A DNA stretch of 64,000 nucleotides from an uncultured Slackia sp. (GCF_959608125.1 NZ_CAUHPG010000005.1:27922-91921); one strand, 5' to 3'; counted from the first letter of the stretch, positions 7,675 to 16,632 are shown. Program-made: numbers and translations. The notes: generated from the sequence alone by a model not told the origin.

Positions 7675-9612
7675 ATGGTCGAAATCCAAGCCGGCCCGAT
7701 CGCCGTCGCATGCGCGATCGCGGCCCTCTGTTTCCTTTCGTACGCCATCATACGGCGCAAACATCTGGCCGACCGCTTCGGCCGCGTGCTTTCCCATGCG
7801 AAACCCATAGTCGCCGCAGCGTGCGTCCCCGCAGGGTTCCTCCTGATGGAGATGCCATACAACCCCCTGACGTTTTCGATGGAGGCCTCGTTCGTCGCGA
7901 CCGGGCTCGGCGTGACGGCCGCGCTGTTCGCCATCGCGTTCTTCCTCGGACAGCGCTCGAAGGCGGCGATGGCGGCGTTTCTGTGCGCCTGCTTCGCCGC
8001 GGGAACGGCGAACTATTTCGTGGCGTCGTTCAAGGGCCAACCGATCCTGCCTTCCGACGTCATGGCGCTGCAGACGGCCGCATCCGTAAGCGGAGGCTAC
8101 ACCTACGCGCTCGGCGAAAGCGTGCTGGGCTCTTTCGCCCTCCTGGCCGTTTTCTGCGGAATCATCGCGATGCTTCCCGCCTCGAAACCGACGAAACGCT
8201 CGCTCGCGGTCAATACGAGCGCAGGCGCCGCGATCCTGGTCGCGTTTTCCATGTGGTTCTCCGCAGCCGATATCGAGAAAGACTACGGATGCACCGTCGA
8301 TGTGTGGAGCAGCCTCGATTCCTATCAGCAGCACGGATCGCTTCTGTGCTTTCTGCAGCGCAGCCAACTGATCGCGCCGCGCCCGCCCGAGGACTATTCG
8401 CCGCAGGAAGCCGCCGCGATCAGAGCAGAGAAGGCCGCCATAGCAATGGCCGCCGAAGCGGTCGAAGACTCCCCCGCCACGGCGCCCGACGTGCGCCCCG
8501 CCGTCGTGGCGATCATGAACGAAACGTTTTCCGACTTGTCGCGCTACCCCAACGTGGCGCAAACCTACGCGGGAACCGTCGCGTTCGACAGGATCGACGC
8601 GCTCGTGAAGGGCGACTGCTACGTATCCGCCATGGGCGGCGGCACGTGCAACAGCGAGTTCGAGTTCCTCACGGGATCGACCATGGGCATGCTCGGCGCG
8701 GGCGTCTATCCCTATATGCTCTATGACTTGCGCGGCGCCGACAATCTGGCGCGCTACCTTTCCTCTATAGGCTACAAGACAAGCGCGATTCATCCCGCCC
8801 CGAAGGAGAACTGGCGTCGAGACCGCGTTTACCGCCAGCTCGGATTCGACGAGTTCTACGACGAGGACAGCTTCCCCGACGCCGAAATGTTTCGCGGCAT
8901 GGTCAGCGACGCCTCGACCTATGATCTGATTTTGGACCTGCTGCGCCAAGATGACGAGCCGCGCTTCATCTTCGATGTGACCATCGCGAGCCACGGCGGC
9001 TATGACACGGGCAGCATCCCCGCGCAAGACATGGTGCGCGCGCCCCTCGACGGCGTCGAGTACGACGACGTGAACGAATATCTGAGCTGCATCGAGCGTT
9101 CCCAGGTCGAACTGGTGGAGTTCCTCGACGAGCTGCGCGAACTCGAGCGCCCCGTCATCGTGTGCTTTTTCGGCGACCATCAGCCGGGCTTCGTGGAATG
9201 GCTTGCAGGCGAAGCCTACGGCGACGGCTCGCAAGCCGAATCCGAAGACGGAGCGGGCGCCGAAACAGGCGTCGAAGCACCTACCGGCATCGACCTCGTG
9301 CAGGAGCGCTACGTCACACCCTACATGATATGGACGAACGACACAGAGCTGCGCAAGGTCTCCGAAGAGCCGCAGGTGGCCGACACGAGTCTGAACTACC
9401 TCGGCGCCATTCTTCTGCGCGCCGCAGGCCTGCCCCTCGACGAGTACTTCGCCTTCACTCTCGCCATGCGCGACGACATCCCCGCCATCAATCTGAACGG
9501 CTATCAAGACGCGCAAGGCGAATGGCATTGGCACGGCGATGCGGCGGAGGGCTCCGACGCCTATCGCCAGCTCTCCATGGTCGAACATGCGAATCTCTTC
9601 GAGAAAGAATAA
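7675..9612 (+). CDS. LTA synthase / phosphoglycerol transferase-like sulfatase-fold membrane protein
   Basis: Predicted 645-aa membrane enzyme of the LtaS/sulfatase superfamily, which transfers glycerol phosphate or similar groups onto envelope polymers. The ATG was chosen for its AAGGACGG site; a longer upstream frame overlaps polA and lacks similarity. Residues 1-200 hold about five or six hydrophobic segments. An extracellular alkaline-phosphatase-fold domain follows, with IMNETFSDL (putative nucleophile Thr near 284), GGGTCNSEFEFLTG and the late metal motif FFGDHQPG near residue 500. An acidic, Ser/Gly-rich insert follows that motif. Substrate (teichoic acid, lipoglycan or phosphatidyl-headgroup) cannot be read from sequence. 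Monocistronic, closed by a terminator. Confidence 0.88.
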   Translation: MVEIQAGPIAVACAIAALCFLSYAIIRRKHLADRFGRVLSHAKPIVAAACVPAGFLLMEMPYNPLTFSMEASFVATGLGVTAALFAIAFFLGQRSKAAMAAFLCACFAAGTANYFVASFKGQPILPSDVMALQTAASVSGGYTYALGESVLGSFALLAVFCGIIAMLPASKPTKRSLAVNTSAGAAILVAFSMWFSAADIEKDYGCTVDVWSSLDSYQQHGSLLCFLQRSQLIAPRPPEDYSPQEAAAIRAEKAAIAMAAEAVEDSPATAPDVRPAVVAIMNETFSDLSRYPNVAQTYAGTVAFDRIDALVKGDCYVSAMGGGTCNSEFEFLTGSTMGMLGAGVYPYMLYDLRGADNLARYLSSIGYKTSAIHPAPKENWRRDRVYRQLGFDEFYDEDSFPDAEMFRGMVSDASTYDLILDLLRQDDEPRFIFDVTIASHGGYDTGSIPAQDMVRAPLDGVEYDDVNEYLSCIERSQVELVEFLDELRELERPVIVCFFGDHQPGFVEWLAGEAYGDGSQAESEDGAGAETGVEAPTGIDLVQERYVTPYMIWTNDTELRKVSEEPQVADTSLNYLGAILLRAAGLPLDEYFAFTLAMRDDIPAINLNGYQDAQGEWHWHGDAAEGSDAYRQLSMVEHANLFEKE

Positions 9613-9620
9613 GCCGCCCG

Positions 9621-9665
9621 AAACGTCCGTCCGCAGCAACTCGAAACAGAGCGGGCGGGCGTTTT
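9621..9665 (+). terminator. Terminator of the LtaS-like gene
   Basis: Fourteen-base-pair stem (9621-9634 with 9651-9664, including G-U pairs) beginning 8 bp after the stop codon, with a 16-nt loop. The T residues fall within the end of the stem, so it is a moderate terminator. Confidence 0.6.
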
Positions 9666-9684
9666 GCAACCCTTCGTCCAGACC

Positions 9685-9720
9685 GCAAAAAAGGCTGGAA
9701 GCGGCAATGCTTCCAGCCTT
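9685..9720 (-). terminator. Terminator of tRNA-Met
   Basis: Perfect 12-bp stem (9691-9702 / 9709-9720) with a 6-nt loop, followed on the minus strand by TTTTTT. It lies 10 bp beyond the tRNA 3' end. Confidence 0.85.
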
Positions 9721-9730
9721 CGATATTCCA

Positions 9731-9805
9731 TGGTGGGCCCGCCCGGATTCGAACCGAGAACCAAAGGATTATGAGTCCCCTGCTCCACCGTTGAGCTACA
9801 GGCCC
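9731..9805 (-). tRNA. tRNA-Met (CAT), elongator type; tRNA-Ile2 possible
   Basis: Folds as a 75-nt tRNA with encoded CCA. The acceptor is GGGCCTG/CGGGCCC, the D stem GCTC/GAGC, the anticodon stem GGGGA/TCCTT around loop CTCATAA (anticodon CAT), and the T arm CTCGG-TTCGAAT-CCGGG. The first acceptor pair is G-C, not the C-A mismatch of initiators, so this is not the initiator. A lysidine-modified isoleucine tRNA (also CAT) cannot be excluded. Confidence 0.93.
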
Positions 9806-9836
9806 GCTTGCTTCATCCGCGACGAAGCGTTCGGTT

Positions 9837-9864
9837 ATTGTACCGCAAACAAAGCGAATCGCAA
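9837..9864 (-). promoter_or_regulatory. Promoter of tRNA-Met
   Basis: Minus-strand TTGCGA (9859-9864), a 16-bp spacer and TACAAT (9837-9842), about 30 bp upstream of the tRNA 5' end. The tRNA therefore has its own promoter downstream of rpoD. Confidence 0.6.
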
Positions 9865-9906
9865 TAAAACGTATCCATTTTCCGCCAGCATGCGAAATAC
9901 GCCGCC

Positions 9907-11085
9907 TTAGTCCTCCAGATAGTCCTTCAGCTTGGAAGAACGGCTGGGATGACGCAGCTTTGCGAGCGTCTTGCTTTCGATCTGACGGATACGCTCGCGA
10001 GTGACGCCGAATTCGCGACCCACTTCTTCGAGGGTATGCGGATGGCCGTCTTCGAGCCCGAAGCGCAAGCTGATGACCTTGCGCTCGCGCTCCGCCAGGC
10101 CGTCGAGCACTTTACCCAGCTGCTCTTGCAGCATGGAGAAGCTCGCCGCGTCGGGCGGCACGATAGCGGCATCGTCCTCGATGAAGTCGCCCAGCTGGCT
10201 GTCTTCCTCTTCGCCGATCGGCGTCTCGAGGGAAACGGGCTCCTGGCTGATCTTCTGGATTTCGCGGACGCGCTCGGCGGTCAGGCCCATCTTCTCGCCG
10301 ATTTCCTCCGGCGAAGGGTCGCGACCGAGCTCCTGAAGCAGCTGACGCTGGATACGCACGAGCTTGTTGATCGTCTCGACCATGTGCACGGGAATACGGA
10401 TGGTACGGGCCTGGTCGGCGATAGCGCGCGTGATAGCCTGACGAATCCACCACGTGGCATACGTGGAGAACTTGAAGCCCTTGGTGTAATCGAACTTCTC
10501 GACGGCGCGGATGAGACCGAGGTTGCCTTCCTGAATGAGGTCGAGGAACAGCATGCCGCGGCCGACGTAACGCTTCGCAATCGATACGACGAGACGCAGG
10601 TTCGCTTCGATAAGCTGCTGCTTCGCATCGATGCCCACCTGCTCGACGCGCGTCAGACGACGGCGCTCGCGGCGCTCGAGCTCGATGCCCTCCTCTTCGG
10701 CCTTCTCGAGCTCGGCGGTGGCGGCGACGCCGGCCTCGATCTTCATGGCGAGGTCGATTTCCTCGGCGGCCGTCAGCAGGGGAACCTTGCCGATTTCTTT
10801 AAGGTACATGCGCACGGGGTCGCCCGTGAGCATGGTGACGGAGGTGTCGGCCGAACGGCGGCGCACCTTCGAAGCGCGGGTGGATACCTTGGGCAGGTTG
10901 ACTTCGGCGTCTTCGGCGGCCTTGAGCTCTTCCTCGGGAATGCCCTCGAGCAGGTCCTCGTCGTCAGACAGCGAAGAGTCTATCTTCTCGTCTTCGAGAG
11001 CCATGTCGCCGGCAAGAGCGGCATCCTCTCCTTTTGCCTTGCTTTTCTTGGGATCTTCAGTTGTTTTCGCTTTGGCAGCAGACAC
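9907..11085 (-). CDS. rpoD: Primary sigma factor RpoD/SigA
   Basis: Housekeeping sigma-70 factor that directs RNA polymerase to -35/-10 promoters. Start set at a GTG (MSAAKAKTTED) preceded by AAAGGA at 8 nt; an in-frame GTG 11 codons earlier lacks a ribosome site. The 392-aa protein has an acidic N-terminus, region 1.2 (DPVRMYLKEIGKVPLLT), region 2 (LRLVVSIAKRYVGRG, DLIQEGNLGLIRAV, KFSTYATWWIRQAITRA), region 3 (IPVHMVETINKL) and region 4 (LRFGLEDG, FGVTRERIRQIE). Located downstream of dnaG, the usual association, but with its own strong promoter. Confidence 0.97.
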   Translation of the reverse strand: MSAAKAKTTEDPKKSKAKGEDAALAGDMALEDEKIDSSLSDDEDLLEGIPEEELKAAEDAEVNLPKVSTRASKVRRRSADTSVTMLTGDPVRMYLKEIGKVPLLTAAEEIDLAMKIEAGVAATAELEKAEEEGIELERRERRRLTRVEQVGIDAKQQLIEANLRLVVSIAKRYVGRGMLFLDLIQEGNLGLIRAVEKFDYTKGFKFSTYATWWIRQAITRAIADQARTIRIPVHMVETINKLVRIQRQLLQELGRDPSPEEIGEKMGLTAERVREIQKISQEPVSLETPIGEEEDSQLGDFIEDDAAIVPPDAASFSMLQEQLGKVLDGLAERERKVISLRFGLEDGHPHTLEEVGREFGVTRERIRQIESKTLAKLRHPSRSSKLKDYLED

Positions 11086-11143
11086 AGATGCTATCCTTTC
11101 GCCGCAGAAAATGGGCACAATGGCCCTAAAGATACAGTTTACA

Positions 11144-11173
11144 ATTGTACCAAGAATTCACCAGCCTGGTCAA
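11144..11173 (-). promoter_or_regulatory. rpoD: Strong promoter of rpoD, -35 inside an inverted repeat
   Basis: Minus-strand TTGACC (11168-11173), an 18-bp spacer and TACAAT (11144-11149), with transcription expected near 11137 and a leader of about 50 nt. The -35 is the outer part of one arm of a perfect 10-bp inverted repeat (11164-11173 / 11180-11189). Confidence 0.8.
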
Positions 11174-11189
11174 TGCAACTTGACCAGGC
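11164..11189. repeat. Perfect inverted repeat at rpoD promoter
   Basis: GCCTGGTCAA-TGCAAC-TTGACCAGGC: arms of 10 bp, loop 6. It lies 25 bp after the dnaG stop and overlaps the rpoD -35. It could be an operator or a short dnaG terminator; neither direction has a strong T run (CTTTCTT on plus). Confidence 0.7.
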
Positions 11190-11213
11190 CTTTCTTGTCA
11201 TCGTCGTTTTTTC

Positions 11214-13076
11214 TTAATCGTGCGACCCGAGCGGGCGATGCGCGCTTCGCAAAGCCACCAGCTCCCGCTGGAGCATGACCACGTCCTGGTAGGCCTGCTC
11301 GTATTCTTCGGGCGCCATGTCCTCGGGATGCTTCAGCTGCGCGTTGACGGCCGCGATCGAATCCTCCATATCGCGAATCGCCAGTTCGTCGGCGAGAAAC
11401 CGAGCGAGCTGCTCAGGTTCGATGTCGTCGTAGAGCGAGGCCGCGGTCAGCGTCGAAGCGGCCCCTTCCACCATCGCGGACACGCCGCGTACCACCTCCC
11501 CGGGCGAACTCGCTTCGGGATGCTCGGCCAGATAGGCTATCAGCGCCTGGGCTACGCAGCGATGGGCGTCACGATGCCAAATCGTCTGCACGAGCGCATC
11601 GGCGTAAGCAAGCCCCACGTCGGCGTGGCGCGCGCACAAGGCCAGGAATTCGCGCTCGATTCGCAAACGTTCCCGCTCGCGAGGCGGCAGCGACACGGCA
11701 GGCTGCGCAAGCGGCGCCAAAGCCGCCTCGGCCGGCGCCTGGTCGTACGTCCGCGGCGCCGTGACGCCCGCGAGCTTTTCGGTCACCATGCCGATGTCGT
11801 AATGCAGCCTGTCGGCGATATAGCCCGCGTATTCTTGCGCGAGAACCGAATGTTTGATGGGCGCGAGCAGAGAGAGGCCGTCAGCCAAAGCCCTGCTTTT
11901 CTGGCCGAAATCGGACAGGTCGTACTTCGAAAACGCGCGATCGATCGCATAACGCAGAAGCGGCTGCGCGCGCGATATCAGCTCCTCGAGGGCTTCGGCG
12001 CCGCGCTGCTGCACGAAATCGGCCGGATCGAGGTCGTCGGGCAGCGTGACGGCGCACAGGTCGATTTTCGAGCGCCCCGCCTCGGGCAGCATGCTCTCGT
12101 CGACGAAGCGCGCCGCGCGATCGGCCGCACGCTGACCGGCTTCGTCGCCGTCGAACAGATACACGATGCGTCGCTTCGCATGGCGCGAGATGGTACGGAT
12201 ATGCTGGACGGTCAGCGCCGTCCCCAACGTCGCCACCGCGTTTTTCACACCGGCTTCGTGCATCACGATCACGTCGGTATAGCCTTCGACGATAATCGCG
12301 ACGCCGGTGCTCGCCATGGCGGCTTTCGCCTTGTCGAGGCCGAATAGCACCTGCGACTTATGGAACACGGGCGTTTCCTGCGAATTCAGATATTTCGGCT
12401 CGCCCTTGCCCACGACGCGCCCGCCGAACGCGATCGTATCGCCTTCGACGTCGCGGATCGGGAACATGATGCGGTCGAAGAAGCGGTCGCGCAGGCCGCG
12501 TCCCTGCTTCGAAGGCATGGCGACGTTTGCCTCTACCATGTCATCGGCCGAAAAGCCCATCGATTTCAGATGACGCACGAGCGCCTGATTACCGGGCGCG
12601 TATCCTAGATTCCAATCCTTCGGAACGCGGCCGCCCAGATCGCGCGACGACAGATACGCGCGCGCGGCGTCTGCCTCGGGACCGCGCAGCCTCATGAGCT
12701 GAAGATGATAGAACGCCGCAGTCGCTTCGCAAACCTCTTTGAGACGCGCCTTGCGACCGCGCGCGGCAGCGACCCCCGGCTCCTCGGTCAGCTGGATGCC
12801 CGCGCGGCGGGCGAGTTCGCGCACCGCATCGATGAATCCCAGGTCGTCGAGCTTCATGACGAAGCTGAACACGTCGCCGCCCTCGCCGCAGCCGAAGCAA
12901 TGCCACAGCTGCGTGGTGGGATCGACCTTGAACGACGGAGACTTCTCGCTATGGAAAGGGCAGCATCCCCAGAAATCGCGGCCGCGCTGCCTAAGCACCA
13001 CGCGCTCGCCTGCGATCGCCACCAAGTCGCTCGCCTCGCGTACACGCCTTATGTCGTCATCCGACACGGCTGCCAT
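11214..13076 (-). CDS. dnaG: DNA primase
   Basis: Synthesises RNA primers at the replication fork. The 620-aa protein has the CHC2 zinc ribbon (CPFHSEKSPSF, then WHCFGCGEGGDVFSF), the catalytic core with GRVPKDWNLGYAPG and RDRFFDRIMFPIRD, and a TOPRIM domain (IIVEGYTDVI, YLFDGDEAG). A helical C-terminal helicase-interaction region follows. The ATG directly abuts the stop of the upstream 58-aa gene (TAGATG), implying translational coupling. The preceding genes truB and ribF belong to the nusA-infB run, so dnaG may be read through from that operon. Confidence 0.96.
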   Translation of the reverse strand: MAAVSDDDIRRVREASDLVAIAGERVVLRQRGRDFWGCCPFHSEKSPSFKVDPTTQLWHCFGCGEGGDVFSFVMKLDDLGFIDAVRELARRAGIQLTEEPGVAAARGRKARLKEVCEATAAFYHLQLMRLRGPEADAARAYLSSRDLGGRVPKDWNLGYAPGNQALVRHLKSMGFSADDMVEANVAMPSKQGRGLRDRFFDRIMFPIRDVEGDTIAFGGRVVGKGEPKYLNSQETPVFHKSQVLFGLDKAKAAMASTGVAIIVEGYTDVIVMHEAGVKNAVATLGTALTVQHIRTISRHAKRRIVYLFDGDEAGQRAADRAARFVDESMLPEAGRSKIDLCAVTLPDDLDPADFVQQRGAEALEELISRAQPLLRYAIDRAFSKYDLSDFGQKSRALADGLSLLAPIKHSVLAQEYAGYIADRLHYDIGMVTEKLAGVTAPRTYDQAPAEAALAPLAQPAVSLPPRERERLRIEREFLALCARHADVGLAYADALVQTIWHRDAHRCVAQALIAYLAEHPEASSPGEVVRGVSAMVEGAASTLTAASLYDDIEPEQLARFLADELAIRDMEDSIAAVNAQLKHPEDMAPEEYEQAYQDVVMLQRELVALRSAHRPLGSHD

Positions 13077-13253
13077 CTAGTTTCGCCCCCTGCGACGGAG
13101 CGCCAACGAAACCGCGCCGACCACGACGAGCGCCGCCACGGTCGCACCGCGGCCGAACGTGAGGGGCTGATAGCCTACGGCCATGATCGCGACCGCGAAC
13201 GCCGCGAGCGCGAATGCGACGCCCGCGATCCACACGTAGTATTCAGACTTCAT
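13077..13253 (-). CDS. Small two-helix membrane protein upstream of dnaG
   Basis: A 58-aa open frame starting MKSEYYVWIAGVAF, with two hydrophobic segments (about 7-26 and 36-52) and a basic tail ending LRRRGRN, so the C-terminus is probably cytoplasmic. A GGGGACGG site precedes the ATG. Its TAG is immediately followed by the dnaG ATG, and it lies 63 bp after ribF on the same strand. It fits the operon and gene spacing well. No known family is recognised; a membrane-anchoring or structural role would be guesswork. Confidence 0.6.
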   Translation of the reverse strand: MKSEYYVWIAGVAFALAAFAVAIMAVGYQPLTFGRGATVAALVVVGAVSLALRRRGRN

Positions 13254-13316
13254 ACCGTCCCCGCTTTCCGACGACGTCGCCTACGGCGCTTCGGCCCTGC
13301 GACGGCTTCTTGCTTT

Positions 13317-14237
13317 CTACAAATTCGCGCGAACCCACGCGATATTGGCCTGCACCTCCGCGATCAAATCATCGACGGAATCGAATTTGATCATCGGGCG
13401 CAGGTAATGCACCGGCTCGACCGTCACGGTCTCGCCGTAGATCGACCCCGAGAAATCGAGGATATGCACCTCGCTCGTCGCCACGGCCTCGGCGAAAGTG
13501 GGAGCCACTCCCATGCTCATCGCCGCCTTATAGCGCATGCCTCCGACCGTCGCCCATGCGGCGTAAACGCCCTCTCCAAGCGTCTGCATCATAGGAGGAA
13601 GCTCGATATTGGCCGTGCAGAACCCCATGCCGGAACCCTCGCCTCGACCTGCGGTCACCACGCCGTCGAACGAATACGGATGGCCGAGCAAATCGACTGC
13701 ATCCTCGCAACGTCCTTCGGCGAGAAGGAGCCTGATGCGCGTCGCCGTGATCGGCTTGTCGAACGCGCTTTTCAAATCGTGCGCGAAAACGCGCACGCCG
13801 CGGACATCGGCCCATTCCTGCAGATCGCTCACCTGCCCTGCGGCCTTCGCTCCGAAATGGAAATCGCAGCCGACATGCAAAGCCGCCGGGAAGGACTCGC
13901 CGAACGTCGCGGACAAGAAATCGAGCGGAGCCTGCGCGGCGAATGCGGGCGTGAACGGCAGCACCGCCACCATATCGACGCCCGTCCGAGCCAACGCTTC
14001 GATGCGACGCTCGTTCGTCATGAGCTTCTTAAGGCGGTCGGCATGGAAACGCTCGTCGGGATCGATGTCGAATGTCAGGGCGACCGAACGGCCTCCGAAT
14101 TCGGCCGCGGTACGTTTCGCTTCGTCGATCAGGAAACGATGCCCGCGATGGACTCCATCGAACACCCCGAACGCGCACGATGTCCCGGAAAGCAGTTCGT
14201 GATCGAACGCTTCGTCGACGCTACAGACCTTTACCAC
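13317..14237 (-). CDS. ribF: Bifunctional riboflavin kinase / FMN adenylyltransferase
   Basis: Makes FMN and FAD from riboflavin. The 306-aa protein has an N-terminal nucleotidyltransferase domain with FGVFDGVHRGH and CDFHFGAKAAG, and a C-terminal flavokinase domain (from about residue 180) with LLGHPYSFDGVV, ANIELP and HILDFSGSIYGETV. Length matches bacterial RibF. It overlaps the end of truB by 17 bp. The truB-ribF pair is conserved in many bacteria. Confidence 0.95.
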   Translation of the reverse strand: MVKVCSVDEAFDHELLSGTSCAFGVFDGVHRGHRFLIDEAKRTAAEFGGRSVALTFDIDPDERFHADRLKKLMTNERRIEALARTGVDMVAVLPFTPAFAAQAPLDFLSATFGESFPAALHVGCDFHFGAKAAGQVSDLQEWADVRGVRVFAHDLKSAFDKPITATRIRLLLAEGRCEDAVDLLGHPYSFDGVVTAGRGEGSGMGFCTANIELPPMMQTLGEGVYAAWATVGGMRYKAAMSMGVAPTFAEAVATSEVHILDFSGSIYGETVTVEPVHYLRPMIKFDSVDDLIAEVQANIAWVRANL

Positions 14238-15231
14238 GAATCACTCCTTGAGAAAAAACGCAGCAGGGACGCAGATGGCCCTGCTTTGGACGTGCGGTAT
14301 AGAGGGCGAGAAGCTCGTTGCCCGCCACCAAGCTCACCGTTTCGCCGTCTTCGAGCCCGACCGCGCTGCGCTTCGCCGCGCGCATCGGGCCGCAATCGGA
14401 CTCGTCGAAACGGCACGGCGCTTCGAAAAGCTCGAGCGACGGAATGGGCAGAAACGCTCCGTTACGCACGGCCGCCGCCTGCTCGTCGCTAAGAAACGCC
14501 ATGCGATAGCCCAGTAAGAACACGGGATCGATAGCGGCGTCGAGCCCACGGCCTTCAAGCGCCTCGATCGAAAGGCAGTCTTGCACATCGAGTGCGCCCG
14601 CCTTCAGGCGGCGAAGCGCCTGCACGTGCGCCGCCGTGCCCAAAGAGGCGCCCACGTCGCGCGCGACCGAGCGGATATAGGTGCCCTTCGACACCGACAG
14701 GCGCACATCCCAATACAGGACCTCGGCGTCGTGATCGCGCTCCAAGTCGAGCAGCTCGGCGGCATAGATTTCGATATCGCGCGGTTCGAGTTTGATGACC
14801 TTGCCCGCACGAGCCGCGTCGCACGCCTTCACGCCGCCGCGCTTGATAGCCGAATACGCCGGAGGAAGCTGCTTGTGGCATCCGACCAGCGCCGCCACGC
14901 GCGCCCTGGCGAAATCGGGATCGCATACCTCGACCGGCACCTCGCATACGCGAATCGGCTCGCCTTCCGCATCGTCGGTGTCCGTAGCCACGCCGAAAGC
15001 GATGCGCACATCGTAAGTCTTATCGTGGTTCGTCATGTACGCGTCGAGCCTGGCGGCCGGGCCGATGCAGATACACAGCGCGCCCGTAGCCAGAGGATCG
15101 AGCGTGCCCGTATGTCCGACGCGGCGTTCGCCGAATATCCTGCGGCAGGCGTTCACCACGTCATGCGAGCTCATGCCGCTCGGCTTGTCGACGCCGACGA
15201 TGCATGAGATGCCGCTCTGTCCCCGCTTCAT
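14221..15231 (-). CDS. truB: tRNA pseudouridine-55 synthase
   Basis: Isomerises U55 in the tRNA T loop. The 336-aa protein shows VDKPSGMSSHDVV, the catalytic-Asp motif GHTGTLDPLATG near residue 41, YDVRIAFGVATDTDDAEG and KGTYIRSVARDVG. The C-terminal extension after about 240 is longer than in the smallest TruB proteins and probably PUA-like. The start overlaps the stop of the nrnA-like gene by 4 bp (ATGA type). Confidence 0.95.
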   Translation of the reverse strand: MKRGQSGISCIVGVDKPSGMSSHDVVNACRRIFGERRVGHTGTLDPLATGALCICIGPAARLDAYMTNHDKTYDVRIAFGVATDTDDAEGEPIRVCEVPVEVCDPDFARARVAALVGCHKQLPPAYSAIKRGGVKACDAARAGKVIKLEPRDIEIYAAELLDLERDHDAEVLYWDVRLSVSKGTYIRSVARDVGASLGTAAHVQALRRLKAGALDVQDCLSIEALEGRGLDAAIDPVFLLGYRMAFLSDEQAAAVRNGAFLPIPSLELFEAPCRFDESDCGPMRAAKRSAVGLEDGETVSLVAGNELLALYTARPKQGHLRPCCVFSQGVIRGKGL

Positions 15232-16235
15232 CGCAGCCCCGCCTTGTCGACGAGCCCGTCGAGATGCGCCGGCAGTACCGCAACCGCCTCATCGAGGGAG
15301 CCTTCGAACGTGAAGCCCGCCGCCGCGCGATGGCCGCCGCCGCCGATCGCGCGCGCAAGTTCGGAAACGTCGATTTCCTCGCCCTTCGCACGCAGACTGC
15401 CGCGCACGCCGTCAGACTGCTCGCGCAGCATGCACGCAACGCGCACGCCTGCAAGAGAGCGCACGATGTCGACCAGAGGCTCGGCATCGGCCTTCACCGC
15501 GCCGAGTCGATCGAAGTCGCTTTTGCGTAGATAGGAAAACGCCCACAGGCCGTCTTCGGCCACCGTGACGTTTTCAAGCATGGCCTTTTCGAGCATGAGC
15601 GATGCGAAGCTGCGGCTCTGGTACACCTCGCTCGACACGAGCGCGGGATCGGCGCCCGCCTCGACCATCTCGCAGGCCGCGCGCAAGGCGGCAGGCGTAG
15701 TGTTCTGGTACTGGAAACGGCCGGTATCGGTCATCAAGGCGGTGTAGCAGCACATCGCCGACGCAGCGGGAATGCTGTCCCCCGCGAGCAGCTTCACGAG
15801 CTCCCATGCGATCATGCCGCATGCGGGCGCGTCGGGATCGACATAATTGCATTCCGACATCGACACATCGGCTGCGTGGTGGTCCACGGTGAATCGCATC
15901 CGGGCGCGGCTCTGGATATCGGCCGCGGCGCCCAGGCGTGCGACGGTAGGAACGTCGCACGCCACGAACGTCGCCGCTTGGCCGTCGAAGTCGCACGCCG
16001 CGACCATGCCGTCCACGCCGGGCAGGAAACGAAGGCCCAGATCGACCGAATCGCGCTCGACCAGCAAGCAGGTCGCGCGCTTCCCGATTGCATGCAGGGC
16101 ATGCATGAGCGCGAGCTGAGAGCCCAGGCAGTCGCCGTCGGGGTTCACGTGCCCGCACAGCACGAAATCGTCGCAGCCCTTCATGCGTTCGGCCATCACC
16201 TCGAGCGTGATATTGGTCTGAGGAGTCACCGCCAT
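15228..16235 (-). CDS. DHH-family phosphoesterase (NrnA-like oligoribonuclease/pAp phosphatase)
   Basis: Predicted Mn-dependent phosphoesterase degrading nanoRNAs and 3'-phosphoadenosine 5'-phosphate. Start chosen at MAVTPQTNITLE because AGGAGG precedes it and rbfA ends 4 bp before. A longer frame lies inside rbfA. DHH motifs visible are CGHVNPDGDCLGSQ, ACDVPTVARLG, FTVDHHAADVSM and TDTGRFQYQNTT; the DHHA1 domain ends in IGGGGHRAAAGF. Its position between rbfA and truB is the standard place for nrnA-like genes in Gram-positive bacteria. Exact substrate preference is inferred from family and context. Confidence 0.9.
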   Translation of the reverse strand: MAVTPQTNITLEVMAERMKGCDDFVLCGHVNPDGDCLGSQLALMHALHAIGKRATCLLVERDSVDLGLRFLPGVDGMVAACDFDGQAATFVACDVPTVARLGAAADIQSRARMRFTVDHHAADVSMSECNYVDPDAPACGMIAWELVKLLAGDSIPAASAMCCYTALMTDTGRFQYQNTTPAALRAACEMVEAGADPALVSSEVYQSRSFASLMLEKAMLENVTVAEDGLWAFSYLRKSDFDRLGAVKADAEPLVDIVRSLAGVRVACMLREQSDGVRGSLRAKGEEIDVSELARAIGGGGHRAAAGFTFEGSLDEAVAVLPAHLDGLVDKAGLR

Positions 16236-16239
16236 GGCG

Positions 16240-16632
16240 TTATTCCTCCTCTGCGTCCTCTTCGAATCGGCTCTTCTCGGCCGATTCGGCATTGCGCGCC
16301 GCGTCGCGGGCCAACGCGTCGGTGATCTTTTCGGCCTCGTCGACCGAGGGGTCGAGTATGAAGCGCAGCTCGGGAGTGACGCGCCAGGACAGGCCCTTGC
16401 CCATCAGGCTGCGGATACGGCCCGCCGCTGCGGCGAAGCCCGCGGCGGCATCCTCGTAGCGGTCAGGCTCCGTGGTGTAGAACACATTGCACACGCTGCG
16501 GTCGAAGCTCACTTCGCAACCGGTGATCGTCACAAGACGCAGGCGGGGGTCGGACACCTCGAATAGCAGAATGCTCGCGAGAATCTCGCGAGCCTGTTCG
16601 TTGACTTTGCGATTCGCATTGGATTGTTTCAT
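16240..16632 (-). CDS. rbfA: Ribosome-binding factor A
   Basis: Assists 16S rRNA 5' helix maturation in the 30S subunit. The 130-aa product contains the KH-like core: KVNEQAREILASIL, VSDPRLRLVTITGCEVS, then RIRSLMGKGLSWRVTPELRF, followed by an acidic tail. RBS AAGGAGGAT precedes the ATG. It lies 205 bp from infB; the gap carries two hairpins. Confidence 0.95.
   Translation of the reverse strand: MKQSNANRKVNEQAREILASILLFEVSDPRLRLVTITGCEVSFDRSVCNVFYTTEPDRYEDAAAGFAAAAGRIRSLMGKGLSWRVTPELRFILDPSVDEAEKITDALARDAARNAESAEKSRFEEDAEEE

Noticed and set aside
9731..9805. Initiator tRNA-Met
   Set aside because: The first acceptor pair is G-C and the anticodon stem lacks the three G-C pairs typical of initiators.
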